64,000 nt of DNA from Marimonas lutisalis (GTDB lineage Bacteria > Pseudomonadota > Alphaproteobacteria > Rhodobacterales > Rhodobacteraceae), in the NCBI RefSeq assembly GCF_005434965.1, contig NZ_SKCI01000001.1, positions 1,448,952-1,512,951 of the forward strand, written 5' to 3'. Shown here piece after piece: positions 54,449-62,062 of the stretch. Each line of letters starts with the position of its first letter. Position 1 is the stretch's first letter. The translations under genes were made by a program, and so were the position numbers. A model generated the notes under the pieces. It had not been told where the DNA came from. It did not search any database and worked only from the letters and a program-made list of their open reading frames with translations.

Positions 54449-55381
54449 TCAGCCCCGTTGCGAAGGGTGCCAGAAGGTGACCCCCTTCTCTATCAATGCC
54501 AGAATACCATAGAAGGCGCTGCCCACGATCGCGGCGACGACGATTTCCGCCCAGACCATATCGAGTGCGAGTTGGCCGACCGAGGTGGAAATGCGAAAGC
54601 CCATGCCGATGATGGGCGAGCCGAAGAATTCGGCCACGATTGCACCGATGAGCGCCAGTGTTGATGAAATCTTGAGCCCGTTGAAGATGAAGGGCATGGC
54701 CGCCGGCAGCCGAAGTTTGAAGAGCGTCTGGCGATAGCTGGCGGCATAGGTATGCATCAGGTCGCGCTGCATGGCGGTGGTTTCCTGCAACCCGGCCACC
54801 ACGTTGACCAGCATCGGGAAGAACACCATTACCACGACCACGGCGGCCTTCGACTGCCAGTCGAAGCCGAACCACATGACCAGGATGGGCGCAGTGCCGA
54901 TGATCGGCAGGGCGGCCACGAAATTGCCTACTGGCAAGAGGCCGCGCTGCAGGAAAGGCGAGCGGTCTATGGCGACGGCTGTGAGGAACGCGGCGCCGCA
55001 GCCGAGGATATATCCGGTGAGCGCGCCCTTGACGAAGGTCTGCACGAAGTCGCCCCAGAGGATCGGCAGCGAGGTCGACATTTTGACTGCGATCGCCGAG
55101 GGCGGCGGCAGGATGACGAAGGGCACCTGCATGGCGCGCACTGTGACCTCCCACACGACCAGGATCAACAGGCCGAGAATAATGGGCGCGGACAGGCGCG
55201 CCCAGCCCGCGCCGCTGAAATGCCGGGCGAGACCGCGGATTACGAACCAGCCCAGCCCCGTGGCCACGAGAGCAAGCACCACGCCGACCCATCCCGAGCC
55301 GTCGGCCACAGACAAGGCCAGGCCGGAGAGGATGACAAAGCCCGGAAGGGTCAGCCCGATGGATTTCATCGCCGCATTCAT
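54449..55381 (-). CDS. ABC transporter permease (TauC/SsuC/ThiX type), second
   Basis: 310 residues, about eight hydrophobic segments. EAA-type ATPase-contact loop: MHTYAASYRQTLFKLRLPAAMPFIFNGLKIS, followed by IGAIVAEFFGSPIIGMG. The ATG at 55381 overlaps the stop of the preceding permease gene in ATGA. N-terminal ~90 residues carry additional hydrophobic helices compared with the minimal permease. Confidence 0.9.
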   Translation of the reverse strand: MNAAMKSIGLTLPGFVILSGLALSVADGSGWVGVVLALVATGLGWFVIRGLARHFSGAGWARLSAPIILGLLILVVWEVTVRAMQVPFVILPPPSAIAVKMSTSLPILWGDFVQTFVKGALTGYILGCGAAFLTAVAIDRSPFLQRGLLPVGNFVAALPIIGTAPILVMWFGFDWQSKAAVVVVMVFFPMLVNVVAGLQETTAMQRDLMHTYAASYRQTLFKLRLPAAMPFIFNGLKISSTLALIGAIVAEFFGSPIIGMGFRISTSVGQLALDMVWAEIVVAAIVGSAFYGILALIEKGVTFWHPSQRG

Positions 55382-56310
55382 GCCTGTATCCCCATGCGTT
55401 TGAGCGTGAGCCGCTGGATCAGGCCGATGAGACCGACGAGAACGGCCGCGAGGATCGCGGCGGCAAAGAGCGCCGACCAAATCTGGATGGTCTGGCCATA
55501 ATAGCTGCCCGTCAGCATCCGAGCGCCGAGGCCACGCACGGCGCCGGTGGGCAGTTCGCCCACGATCGCGCCGATCAGCGAGGCCGAGATGCCGATTTTT
55601 AGCGAGGCGAAGAGGTAGGGCATGGACGCCGGCAGGCGCAGTTTCCAGAAGGTCTGGGCCCGCGTGGCGTTATAGGTGCGCATCAGGTCGAGCTGCATCG
55701 CGTCGGGCGCGCGCAGGCCTTTGACCATGCCGACCACCACGGGAAAGAAGCTGAGATAGGCGGAGATGATGGCCTTGGGGATGAGACCCTGAAGCCCGAC
55801 CGAGTTCAGCACCACGATGATCATCGGAGCGAGCGCAAGGATCGGGATGGTCTGCGAGGCGATGGCCCAGGGCATTACGCTCATGTCCATGGCGCGGCTG
55901 TGCACGATGCCCACCGCCAGCAGGATGCCGAGGCCGGTGCCGAAGACGAAGCCCAGAAGCGTGGCGCTGAGCGTGATCCAGCCGTGAAAGATCAGGCTGC
56001 GCTTGGAAAAGGCGCGGCCGTTGGCGGCCATGGCGCCGGTGGTTTTCCAGAGCTCGGCGGCGACCTGTTCGGGGGATGGCAGGCGCGGACGTTCCTGGCC
56101 GAAAGCGCCGCCCACGAGGCCGGGGTTTTTCAGCGCGAGAGCGATGCCGCCCATCTGCAACCGGTCGATCGCCTTGGCCGGGGTCACCTCGGCCCCTGCC
56201 CGTTCAGCCTGCTGCACGGCCTCGTGCATGTTCATCGGGATGCAGGCAAGATACCAGATCCCGATGATCGCCGCGACGACAGTGAGGACAGAGAGCGCCG
56301 ACTTAATCAT
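55378..56310 (-). CDS. ABC transporter permease (TauC/SsuC/ThiX type), first
   Basis: 310 residues; signal-anchor-like first helix (VLTVVAAIIGIWYLACI), a periplasmic segment of about 80 residues, then the transport domain with RTYNATRAQTFWKLRLPASMPYLFASLKIG as ATPase-contact loop and IGAIVGELPTGAVRG. ATG at 56310 overlaps the ATPase gene's 3' end by 8 bp. Two different permeases suggest a heterodimeric channel. Confidence 0.9.
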   Translation of the reverse strand: MIKSALSVLTVVAAIIGIWYLACIPMNMHEAVQQAERAGAEVTPAKAIDRLQMGGIALALKNPGLVGGAFGQERPRLPSPEQVAAELWKTTGAMAANGRAFSKRSLIFHGWITLSATLLGFVFGTGLGILLAVGIVHSRAMDMSVMPWAIASQTIPILALAPMIIVVLNSVGLQGLIPKAIISAYLSFFPVVVGMVKGLRAPDAMQLDLMRTYNATRAQTFWKLRLPASMPYLFASLKIGISASLIGAIVGELPTGAVRGLGARMLTGSYYGQTIQIWSALFAAAILAAVLVGLIGLIQRLTLKRMGIQA

Positions 56311-57091
56311 CGTAGGCGTGCCCCGCGCGCAGCCCTTCGCGGACGCGATGGGCGATTTCGAGGAATTCCGGCGTGTCGCGGATATCCAGCGGACGTTCGC
56401 GCGGAAGCGTGTTTTCGATCACGTCGGTGATCCGGCCGGGCCGCGGTGACATGACGACAATCTTGGTCGAGAGATAGACCGCTTCGGGGATCGAGTGGGT
56501 GACGAAGCCGATGGTCTTGTGGGTCTTGTCCCAAAGTTCCAGCAACTGTTCGTTGAGATGGTCGCGCACGATCTCATCGAGCGCGCCGAAGGGTTCGTCC
56601 ATCAGAAGAATATCGGCATCGAAGGCGAGTGCCCGGGCGATCGAGGCGCGCTGTTGCATGCCACCCGAGAGCTGCCAGGGGAATTTCTTGCCAAACCCTG
56701 CAAGATCAACGAGTTCAAGGACACGCTTCACGTGATCATCCTGCTCGGACTTGGGATATCCCATGATCTCGAGCGGTAGCTTGATGTTGCCTTCGATCGT
56801 GCGCCACGGGTAAAGGCCCGCGGCCTGGAACACATAGCCGTAGGCACGGGCCCGGCGGGCGTCATCGGGGCTCATCCCGTTCACGGTCACCGTGCCGCCG
56901 GTGGGTTCCTCAAGTGCTGCGACGACGCGCAAGAAGGTCGTCTTGCCACACCCCGACGGACCGATGAAGCTGACGAAATCGCCTTTCATGATATCGAGGC
57001 TGACATCTTTCAGCGCATGCACCGGGCCATCGTTCGTCTGGAAGGTCAGATCGAGGTTCCGGGCCTGGATGACGGGGGTATTTTCGTTCAC
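56303..57091 (-). CDS. ABC transporter ATPase (TauB/SsuB/ThiZ type)
   Basis: 262 residues with Walker A GPSGCGKTT, Q-loop near YVFQAAGLYPW, signature LSGGMQQR, Walker B ILLMDEPFGALDE and switch His in THSIPEAVYL. GTG at 57091 overlaps the VOC stop in GTGA and is preceded by GGGAG; ATG at 57106 is possible. Energises the two permeases downstream. Confidence 0.92.
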   Translation of the reverse strand: MNENTPVIQARNLDLTFQTNDGPVHALKDVSLDIMKGDFVSFIGPSGCGKTTFLRVVAALEEPTGGTVTVNGMSPDDARRARAYGYVFQAAGLYPWRTIEGNIKLPLEIMGYPKSEQDDHVKRVLELVDLAGFGKKFPWQLSGGMQQRASIARALAFDADILLMDEPFGALDEIVRDHLNEQLLELWDKTHKTIGFVTHSIPEAVYLSTKIVVMSPRPGRITDVIENTLPRERPLDIRDTPEFLEIAHRVREGLRAGHAYDD

Positions 57092-57516
57092 GCTGTGCGC
57101 TCCCACAGTTTCGGTTCGGCGAATTCCACGCTGTTGCCGGCCGGATCGCGCACGTAGATCGAGCGCGCGCCGCCCGGCCAGTTGAAATCGGCCTCGATCT
57201 CGATGCCCGCGTTTTCAAGCCGCGCGCGCCACCCGTCAAGCGCATCTGCGGGAACATTGAAGCACAGGTGCCCCGGACCGGTGGCCCCGTGGGGCGGCAC
57301 CGGCAATTCTGTGTCGGAGCGCGGCGGGATACGGGTTTCACGCGCCACGAACAGCAGAACGATGGTTGCGCCGGCGCGATAGAACAGGTTGCGCGGATCC
57401 TGCCGCCGAACCTCTTCCAACCTCAGCAGATCGCCGTAGAAAATCGCCGCCGCATCGAGATCATCGACGTAAAGCGCCGCTTCGAGCACGCCGGATATGG
57501 TGGGCGTATCGCTCAT
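57088..57516 (-). CDS. VOC-family protein in the pyrimidine operon
   Basis: 142 residues. One VOC unit pair: ALYVDDLDAAAIFYGDLLRLEEV near the N-terminus, GPGHLCFNVPADALDGWRARLENAGIEIEADFNWPGGARSIYVRDPAGNSVEFAEPKLW at the C-terminus. The first-position ligand, usually His, appears replaced (ALYVDD), while His (GHLCF) and Glu (VEFAE) are present, so metal binding may be altered. Coupled on both sides by 4-bp overlaps, so it must be co-expressed with dihydropyrimidinase and the transporter. Role unknown: perhaps handling a catabolic intermediate or acting on a related substrate. Confidence 0.82.
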   Translation of the reverse strand: MSDTPTISGVLEAALYVDDLDAAAIFYGDLLRLEEVRRQDPRNLFYRAGATIVLLFVARETRIPPRSDTELPVPPHGATGPGHLCFNVPADALDGWRARLENAGIEIEADFNWPGGARSIYVRDPAGNSVEFAEPKLWERTA

Positions 57517-58970
57517 ACGCCGGTGGCCGGGATGCCGCTGCGTTCGACGGGCCGCGGCGCGGTCAGTTCCTTCCACTGGCTGAGCGCGCGGTTGACCGGG
57601 GCGTTGGGTTCGCGGGCGACAAACTTGCCGTGGCCTTCCTGAGTTTGCATCGTGCCATCCATGACCGCGATCTGACCACGGGACAGCACGAAACGCGGCA
57701 GGCCCTTCACGTGTTTGCCTTCGAACACGTTGTAATCGATCGCGGATTGCTGGGTCTTGGCCGAGATGGTCTTTTCCTTTTCCGGGTCCAGCACCATGAT
57801 ATCGGCGTCCGCCCCGACAAGGATCGCACCTTTTTTCGGATAGCAATTCAATATCTTGGCAATGTTTGTTGATGTAACGGCCACGAATTCGTTGGGGGTG
57901 AGACGCCCGGTGCCGACGCCGTTGGTCCAGAGCATCGGTATCCGGTCTTCGAGGCCCCCAGTGCCGTTCGGGATCTTGGTGAAATCGCCCACGCCATAGC
58001 GTTTCTGTTCGGTCGTGAAGGCGCAGTGATCGGTGGCCACCACGGAAAGCGAGCCCGATTGCAGCCCGTTCCACAGACTGTCCTGGTGCTGCTTGTTACG
58101 GAACGGGGGCGACATTACGCGGCGGGCGGCGTGATCCCAGTCCTTGTTGAAATACTCGGATTCGTCGAGCGTCAGGTGCTGGATCAGGGGCTCGCCCCAG
58201 ACGCGCTTGCCCTGCATGCGGGCGCGGCGGATGGCTTCGTGGCTTTCCTCACAGCTCACGTGCACCACGTAGAGCGGTGCGCCGGCCATGTCAGCGATCA
58301 TGATCGCGCGGTTGGTGGCCTCGCCCTCCACCTGCGGCGGGCGGGAATAGGCGTGCGCCTCGGGGCCGGTATTGCCCTCGGCCAGGAGCTTGGCGGAAAG
58401 CTCGGCCACGACATCGCCGTTTTCGGCATGCACCATCGGTGTGGCACCGAGTTCGGCGAGACGCTGGAACGACGCGTAAAGCTCGTCATCGTTGACCATC
58501 AGCGCACCCTTGTAGGCCATGAAATGCTTGAAGGTGTTGATGCCACGCTCGCGCACCACCTTTTCCATCTCGTTGAAGACCTGCTCGCCCCACCATGTTA
58601 CCGCCATGTGGAAGGAATAGTCACAATTCGCGCGGGTCGATTTGTTGTCCCAGCGTTTGAGCGCATCGAACAGCCCCTCGCCCGGGTTCGGGAGGGCGAA
58701 ATCGACCACCATCGTGGTGCCGCCTGCCAGCGCGGCGCGGGTGCCGCTTTCGAAATCGTCCGAGCTGTAGGTGCCCATGAAGGGCATTTCCAGGTGGGTA
58801 TGCGGGTCGATGCCGCCGGGCATGACATAGCACCCCGTGGCGTCCAGTTCCTTGTCGCCCTTGAGGCCCGCGCCGATCTCGGTGATGACGCCGCCCTCGA
58901 TCAGCACATCGGCCTTGTAGGTCAGATCGGCGGTGACGATGGTGCCGTTCTTGATGACTGTGGTGCTCAT
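57513..58970 (-). CDS. hydA: Dihydropyrimidinase (D-hydantoinase)
   Basis: Opens dihydrouracil or dihydrothymine to N-carbamoyl-beta-amino acids; also hydantoins. 485 residues of the cyclic amidohydrolase fold: GGIDPHTHLEMPFMG (metal His pair), FKHFMAYKGALM (Lys carbamylated in relatives), VHAENGD, YVVHVSCEES and VATDHCAF (metal Asp). Coupled 4 bp to the VOC gene; 30 bp after the lipoprotein gene. Second step of the reductive pathway, after PreT/PreA. Confidence 0.96.
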   Translation of the reverse strand: MSTTVIKNGTIVTADLTYKADVLIEGGVITEIGAGLKGDKELDATGCYVMPGGIDPHTHLEMPFMGTYSSDDFESGTRAALAGGTTMVVDFALPNPGEGLFDALKRWDNKSTRANCDYSFHMAVTWWGEQVFNEMEKVVRERGINTFKHFMAYKGALMVNDDELYASFQRLAELGATPMVHAENGDVVAELSAKLLAEGNTGPEAHAYSRPPQVEGEATNRAIMIADMAGAPLYVVHVSCEESHEAIRRARMQGKRVWGEPLIQHLTLDESEYFNKDWDHAARRVMSPPFRNKQHQDSLWNGLQSGSLSVVATDHCAFTTEQKRYGVGDFTKIPNGTGGLEDRIPMLWTNGVGTGRLTPNEFVAVTSTNIAKILNCYPKKGAILVGADADIMVLDPEKEKTISAKTQQSAIDYNVFEGKHVKGLPRFVLSRGQIAVMDGTMQTQEGHGKFVAREPNAPVNRALSQWKELTAPRPVERSGIPATGV

Positions 58971-59000
58971 TTCATTCTCCCCGTTGGTCTGGCGCGTCGT

Positions 59001-59312
59001 CTATTGGACGCATAGCGGTGCATCGGTGATACCAGCCGCGCGCATTTCCGGCGTGATCAGTGGATAGCGTTCGCCATATTGGACGTAATAGTAGCATGGA
59101 CCCGGTCGTTCCGGATCATAGCGTGCGATCAAGTCGTCGAGTGTCACGCTCGATGGAAGCGCCGCCAAGACTTCGGGCGGCGGCGTGTGATCGAGTTTTT
59201 CCCAGCGCTGTCCCGGCGAATCCGGCAGGGGCGTTTTCGCGCATCCGGCGAGTATCGCGCTCGAAGCGAGGAGCAGCAGGACAGGCCCGAGATTGCGGCG
59301 TGCGCGGATCAT
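59001..59312 (-). CDS. Small lipoprotein in the pyrimidine operon
   Basis: 103 residues: MIRARRNLGPVLLLLASSAI followed by lipobox LAGC at about residues 21-24, then a polar domain rich in Pro and Tyr (GPCYYYVQYGERYPLI). ATG at 59312 shares a base with the upstream stop (TGATG). Function unknown; I see no catalytic motif. Confidence 0.78.
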   Translation of the reverse strand: MIRARRNLGPVLLLLASSAILAGCAKTPLPDSPGQRWEKLDHTPPPEVLAALPSSVTLDDLIARYDPERPGPCYYYVQYGERYPLITPEMRAAGITDAPLCVQ

Positions 59313-59662
59313 CAGTGGATACTCCCGAAAACCGAGACGGCATCGCCGTGCACGCCGATATCCACCGGCCCGAACTTGCTTTCCACCGCGAGCGAGAACA
59401 TCTCGGCCCACGGAATGTAGATCACGCGATAAGCACCGTTCGAGCAGGTGACGGCCCAGCAGGTGGCCGTCATGCCGCCGGAAAACAGCGTTTCCACCTC
59501 GTAAGGATCAATCAGCGCCGCGCGGAATTCCTTGAGAAGAAGCCGGTGCCAGTCGGCCGGCATGGGAATGACCTGTCCGACACTGCGCAGGTTGCCGGCA
59601 TCGGGATCGTAGTCGTGCAACTCTTTCTCGATCAATTCCTTTATCGTCGCTGTTGGTGTCAC
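59312..59662 (-). CDS. Protein of unknown function in the pyrimidine operon
   Basis: 116 residues, soluble, no signal peptide. GTG start at 59662 overlaps the amidohydrolase stop in GTGA, and the stop shares a base with the lipoprotein ATG, so it is firmly embedded in the operon. Visible: a helical first half (TIKELIEKELHDYDPDAGNLRSVGQVIPMPADWHRLLLKEF) and a beta-rich second half (CSNGAYRVIYIPWAEMFSLAVESKFGPVDIGVHGDAVSVFG). No recognised family. Confidence 0.75.
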   Translation of the reverse strand: MTPTATIKELIEKELHDYDPDAGNLRSVGQVIPMPADWHRLLLKEFRAALIDPYEVETLFSGGMTATCWAVTCSNGAYRVIYIPWAEMFSLAVESKFGPVDIGVHGDAVSVFGSIH

Positions 59663-60909
59663 TCCACGATCTCCGCCGTTTCCACCACCGCATGCATCAG
59701 CACGTCGGCCCCGGCGGTGGCCCAGTCCTTGGAGATCTCCTCGGCCTCGTTATGCGACAGACCGTCGACGCAGGGGCACATGACCATTGCCGTGGGCGCC
59801 ACCTGGTTGATCCAGCAGGCATCGTGGCCTGCGCCCGAGATGATGTTCATGTGGGAATATCCCAGCCGCTCGGCGGCGTTACGCACCGCCGTGACGCACC
59901 CGTCGTCAAAGGTTACCGGGTCGAAGCCGCCCACCTTCTCCATCTCGAGGCCCAGGCCCATGTCGCTGCAAATCTCTTCTGCCGCCGCCTTGAGCCGCGC
60001 CTCCATGTCGAGGATCACCGCATGTTCGGGAGAACGGAAATCGACGGTGAAAACCACCTTGCCGGGGATCACGTTGCGCGAGTTGGGGTAGACGTCGATA
60101 TGGCCGGCCGCACCCACCGCGTGGGGCGCGTGGGACCAGGCGATTTCATCCACCTTTTCAAGGATGCGCGCCATGCCGAGGCCCGCGTTCTTGCGCATGG
60201 GCATCGGCGTCGAGCCGGTATGTGCGTCCTTGCCGGTGATGGTGATCTGTGTCCAGCTGAGCCCCTGCCCGTGGGTGACGACGCCGATATCCTTGCCTTC
60301 TGCCTCCAGGATGGGCCCCTGTTCGATGTGCAGTTCGAAAAACGCCTTCATCTTGCGGCTGCCCACCGGTTCATCGCCCTCCCAGCCGATGCGCTTCAGT
60401 TCATCGCCGAATTTCTTGCCCTCGGCGTCCTCCCGGCTCTTGGCCCAGTCTTCGGTATGAACGCCCGCAAAGACGCCGGAGGCGAGCATGGCGGGGGCAA
60501 AGCGGGTGCCTTCCTCGTTCGTCCAGTTGGTGATGACGATCGGGTGCTTTGTCTTGATGTTGAGGTCATTGAGCGTGCGGACAAGCTCGAGCGCGCCGAG
60601 GACGCCCAGGACACCATCATACTTCCCGCCCGTCGGCTGCGTATCGAGATGCGAGCCCACGTAGACCGGCAGCGCATCGGGATCCTGGCCCGGGCGCATC
60701 GCGAACATGTTGCCCATCGTATCGACGCCCATGGAACAGCCCGCATCCTCGCACCATTTCTGAAACAGCGCGCGGCCCTCGGCATCGGCGTCCGTCAGAG
60801 TCTGGCGGTTGTTCCCGCCGGCGACGCCCGGGCCGATCCTTGCCATCTCCATCAAACTGTCCCAAAGGCGATCGCCATTGATCTTGAGGTTCTCTCCGGG
60901 GGCTGGCAT
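59659..60909 (-). CDS. hyuC: Zn-dependent amidohydrolase, N-carbamoyl-beta-alanine/amino-acid amidase type
   Basis: Third step: hydrolyses N-carbamoyl-beta-alanine (or related carbamoyl amino acid) to beta-alanine, CO2 and ammonia. 416 residues of the M20 family: metal-binding YVGSHLDTQPTGGKYDGVLG, TNWTNEEGTRFAPAMLASGV, ELHIEQGPILE, and GAGHDACWIN with DGLSHNEAE near the C-terminus. ATG at 60909 follows AAGGA. The symbol follows the hyuC/amaB carbamoylase group; beta-ureidopropionase (pydC) would be an equal name. First gene of the operon, facing the RutR-like regulator. Confidence 0.92.
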   Translation of the reverse strand: MPAPGENLKINGDRLWDSLMEMARIGPGVAGGNNRQTLTDADAEGRALFQKWCEDAGCSMGVDTMGNMFAMRPGQDPDALPVYVGSHLDTQPTGGKYDGVLGVLGALELVRTLNDLNIKTKHPIVITNWTNEEGTRFAPAMLASGVFAGVHTEDWAKSREDAEGKKFGDELKRIGWEGDEPVGSRKMKAFFELHIEQGPILEAEGKDIGVVTHGQGLSWTQITITGKDAHTGSTPMPMRKNAGLGMARILEKVDEIAWSHAPHAVGAAGHIDVYPNSRNVIPGKVVFTVDFRSPEHAVILDMEARLKAAAEEICSDMGLGLEMEKVGGFDPVTFDDGCVTAVRNAAERLGYSHMNIISGAGHDACWINQVAPTAMVMCPCVDGLSHNEAEEISKDWATAGADVLMHAVVETAEIVE

Positions 60910-60981
60910 GCGCAATCCTTCCTCGTGCATATCCGGCACATGGGAGGGCAGTATACGGCACCATCCCCACATGCGCCTGTT

Positions 60982-60997
60982 TTGACCAACTGGTAAA
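60982..60997. promoter_or_regulatory. RutR-type operator between hyuC and the TetR regulator
   Basis: TTGACCAACTGGTAAA matches the RutR site TTGACCA-nn-TGGTCAA at 13 of the 14 specified positions (only C to A in the right arm). It lies 72 bp upstream of hyuC and 123 bp from the regulator start. A TGGTCAA half-site recurs at 61077-61083. Very likely bound by the adjacent TetR-family protein in a uracil-responsive way (inference). Confidence 0.75.
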
Positions 60998-61119
60998 ACC
61001 GACGCTAACACGGCTTTACACCCAGTCAAGAACTTCGCATCATCGGGGTCCGGAACAAAGGGTTTTTCCGAAGTTCTGGTCAAAGAATGATCACCTGACC
61101 ACGGCCCGACGCGGAAGAC

Positions 61120-61737
61120 ATGCAACGCCCCGCCCGAACCATCACGCGCATACAGCGCAAGAACACCGCGGCGATCCTGGACGCGGCGCTGGAGGTGTTT
61201 TCGGCACATGGCTTTCGGGGCGCGACTGTGGACCAGATCGCCAAGGCGGCCGGCCTGTCGAAACCCAACCTGCTATATTACTTTCCGTCAAAGGAGGCGA
61301 TCCATGCGGCCCTACTGGACGGGTTGATGGAAACCTGGCTGGATCCGCTGCGCGCGATGGACGAGGCTGGCGATCCGTTGGAGGCGGTCCTGGGCTATGT
61401 GCGGCGCAAGTTGGAAATGAGCCGGGATTTCCCGCGGGAAAGCCGGCTGTTCGCGAACGAGATCATCCAGGGCGCACCACGGATCGGGCCGAACCTGTCG
61501 GGAGAGTTGAAGGAACTGGTCGACCAGAAGGCCGAGGTGATCCGGCACTGGATCGAGGATGGTAAGATTGCCGAGATCAATCCGCATCACCTGATATTCT
61601 CGATCTGGGCACTGACCCAGCATTACGCCGATTTCGACGTGCAGGTGCACGCGGTGCTGGGCGGGGACCACGTGGACCCCTACCCCGAGGCGCAACGGTA
61701 TCTTGAAACCCTGTTCACGCGGTTGCTAACGCCCTGA
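61120..61737 (+). CDS. rutR: RutR-like TetR-family transcriptional regulator
   Basis: 205 residues: N-terminal TetR helix-turn-helix (AALEVFSAHGFRGATVDQIAKAAGLSKPNLLYYFPSKEAIH) and C-terminal RutR-type ligand domain (EIIQGAPRIGPNLSGELKELVDQKAEVIRHWIEDGKIAEINPHHLIFSIWALTQHYADFDVQV). RutR binds uracil and represses pyrimidine catabolism in Escherichia coli. Divergent from hyuC, with a RutR-type operator in the 210-bp gap. The symbol is given because of motif, context and operator together. Confidence 0.85.
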   Translation: MQRPARTITRIQRKNTAAILDAALEVFSAHGFRGATVDQIAKAAGLSKPNLLYYFPSKEAIHAALLDGLMETWLDPLRAMDEAGDPLEAVLGYVRRKLEMSRDFPRESRLFANEIIQGAPRIGPNLSGELKELVDQKAEVIRHWIEDGKIAEINPHHLIFSIWALTQHYADFDVQVHAVLGGDHVDPYPEAQRYLETLFTRLLTP

Positions 61738-61785
61738 CAGCTTGCATTTACGCGGCATTAACCATGTCCGTGGCAGATTGCGCGC

Positions 61786-62016
61786 ATGCAACCGATATCA
61801 AGGCAAAACAGCTCTGAATACTGGCTCGATCAGATCTTTTCGGCCAAGGCCGCGACAAAGGGCTCTGTCATCCGTCGCTCGATCAACTGGATTGACCGCG
61901 AGGTCGGTCGTGACCGTTTCGAAGCCAAAGCAAGACGCCGGCGATTTCACCTGCTGCAAACGGCCGACCAGTTCATCGTGGTCTGCCACAGCGGTTCGAT
62001 CCGGATGCTCTTCTAG
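61786..62016 (+). CDS. Small conserved-looking protein
   Basis: 76 residues, ATG at 61786 to stop at 62016. Basic middle (GSVIRRSINWIDREVGRDRFEAKARRRRF) and a beta-like end (HLLQTADQFIVVCHSGSIRMLF). Codon usage and compactness look genuine and similar short proteins exist in Roseobacter genomes, sometimes labelled as N-(5'-phosphoribosyl)anthranilate isomerase, which at this length is not credible for a TIM-barrel enzyme. Function unknown. Co-oriented with and 48 bp after the RutR-like gene. Confidence 0.7.
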   Translation: MQPISRQNSSEYWLDQIFSAKAATKGSVIRRSINWIDREVGRDRFEAKARRRRFHLLQTADQFIVVCHSGSIRMLF

Positions 62017-62019
62017 AAA

Positions 62020-62055
62020 TTTCGCAGAAAGTTCGTTTTCGATTTTTCTGCGAAA
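62020..62055. terminator. Convergent terminator hairpin
   Basis: TTTCGCAGAAA pairs perfectly with TTTCTGCGAAA around an A/T-rich loop. It separates the small gene (plus) from preA (minus), with preA's stop 7 bp away. Runs of A/T flank it on both sides, so it can serve both strands. Confidence 0.7.
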
Positions 62056-62062
62056 AATCGGA

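Noticed and set aside
61068-61083. A second full RutR operator ending in TGGTCAA
   Set aside because: The left arm (CCGAAGT) does not match TTGACCA; only a half-site is present.
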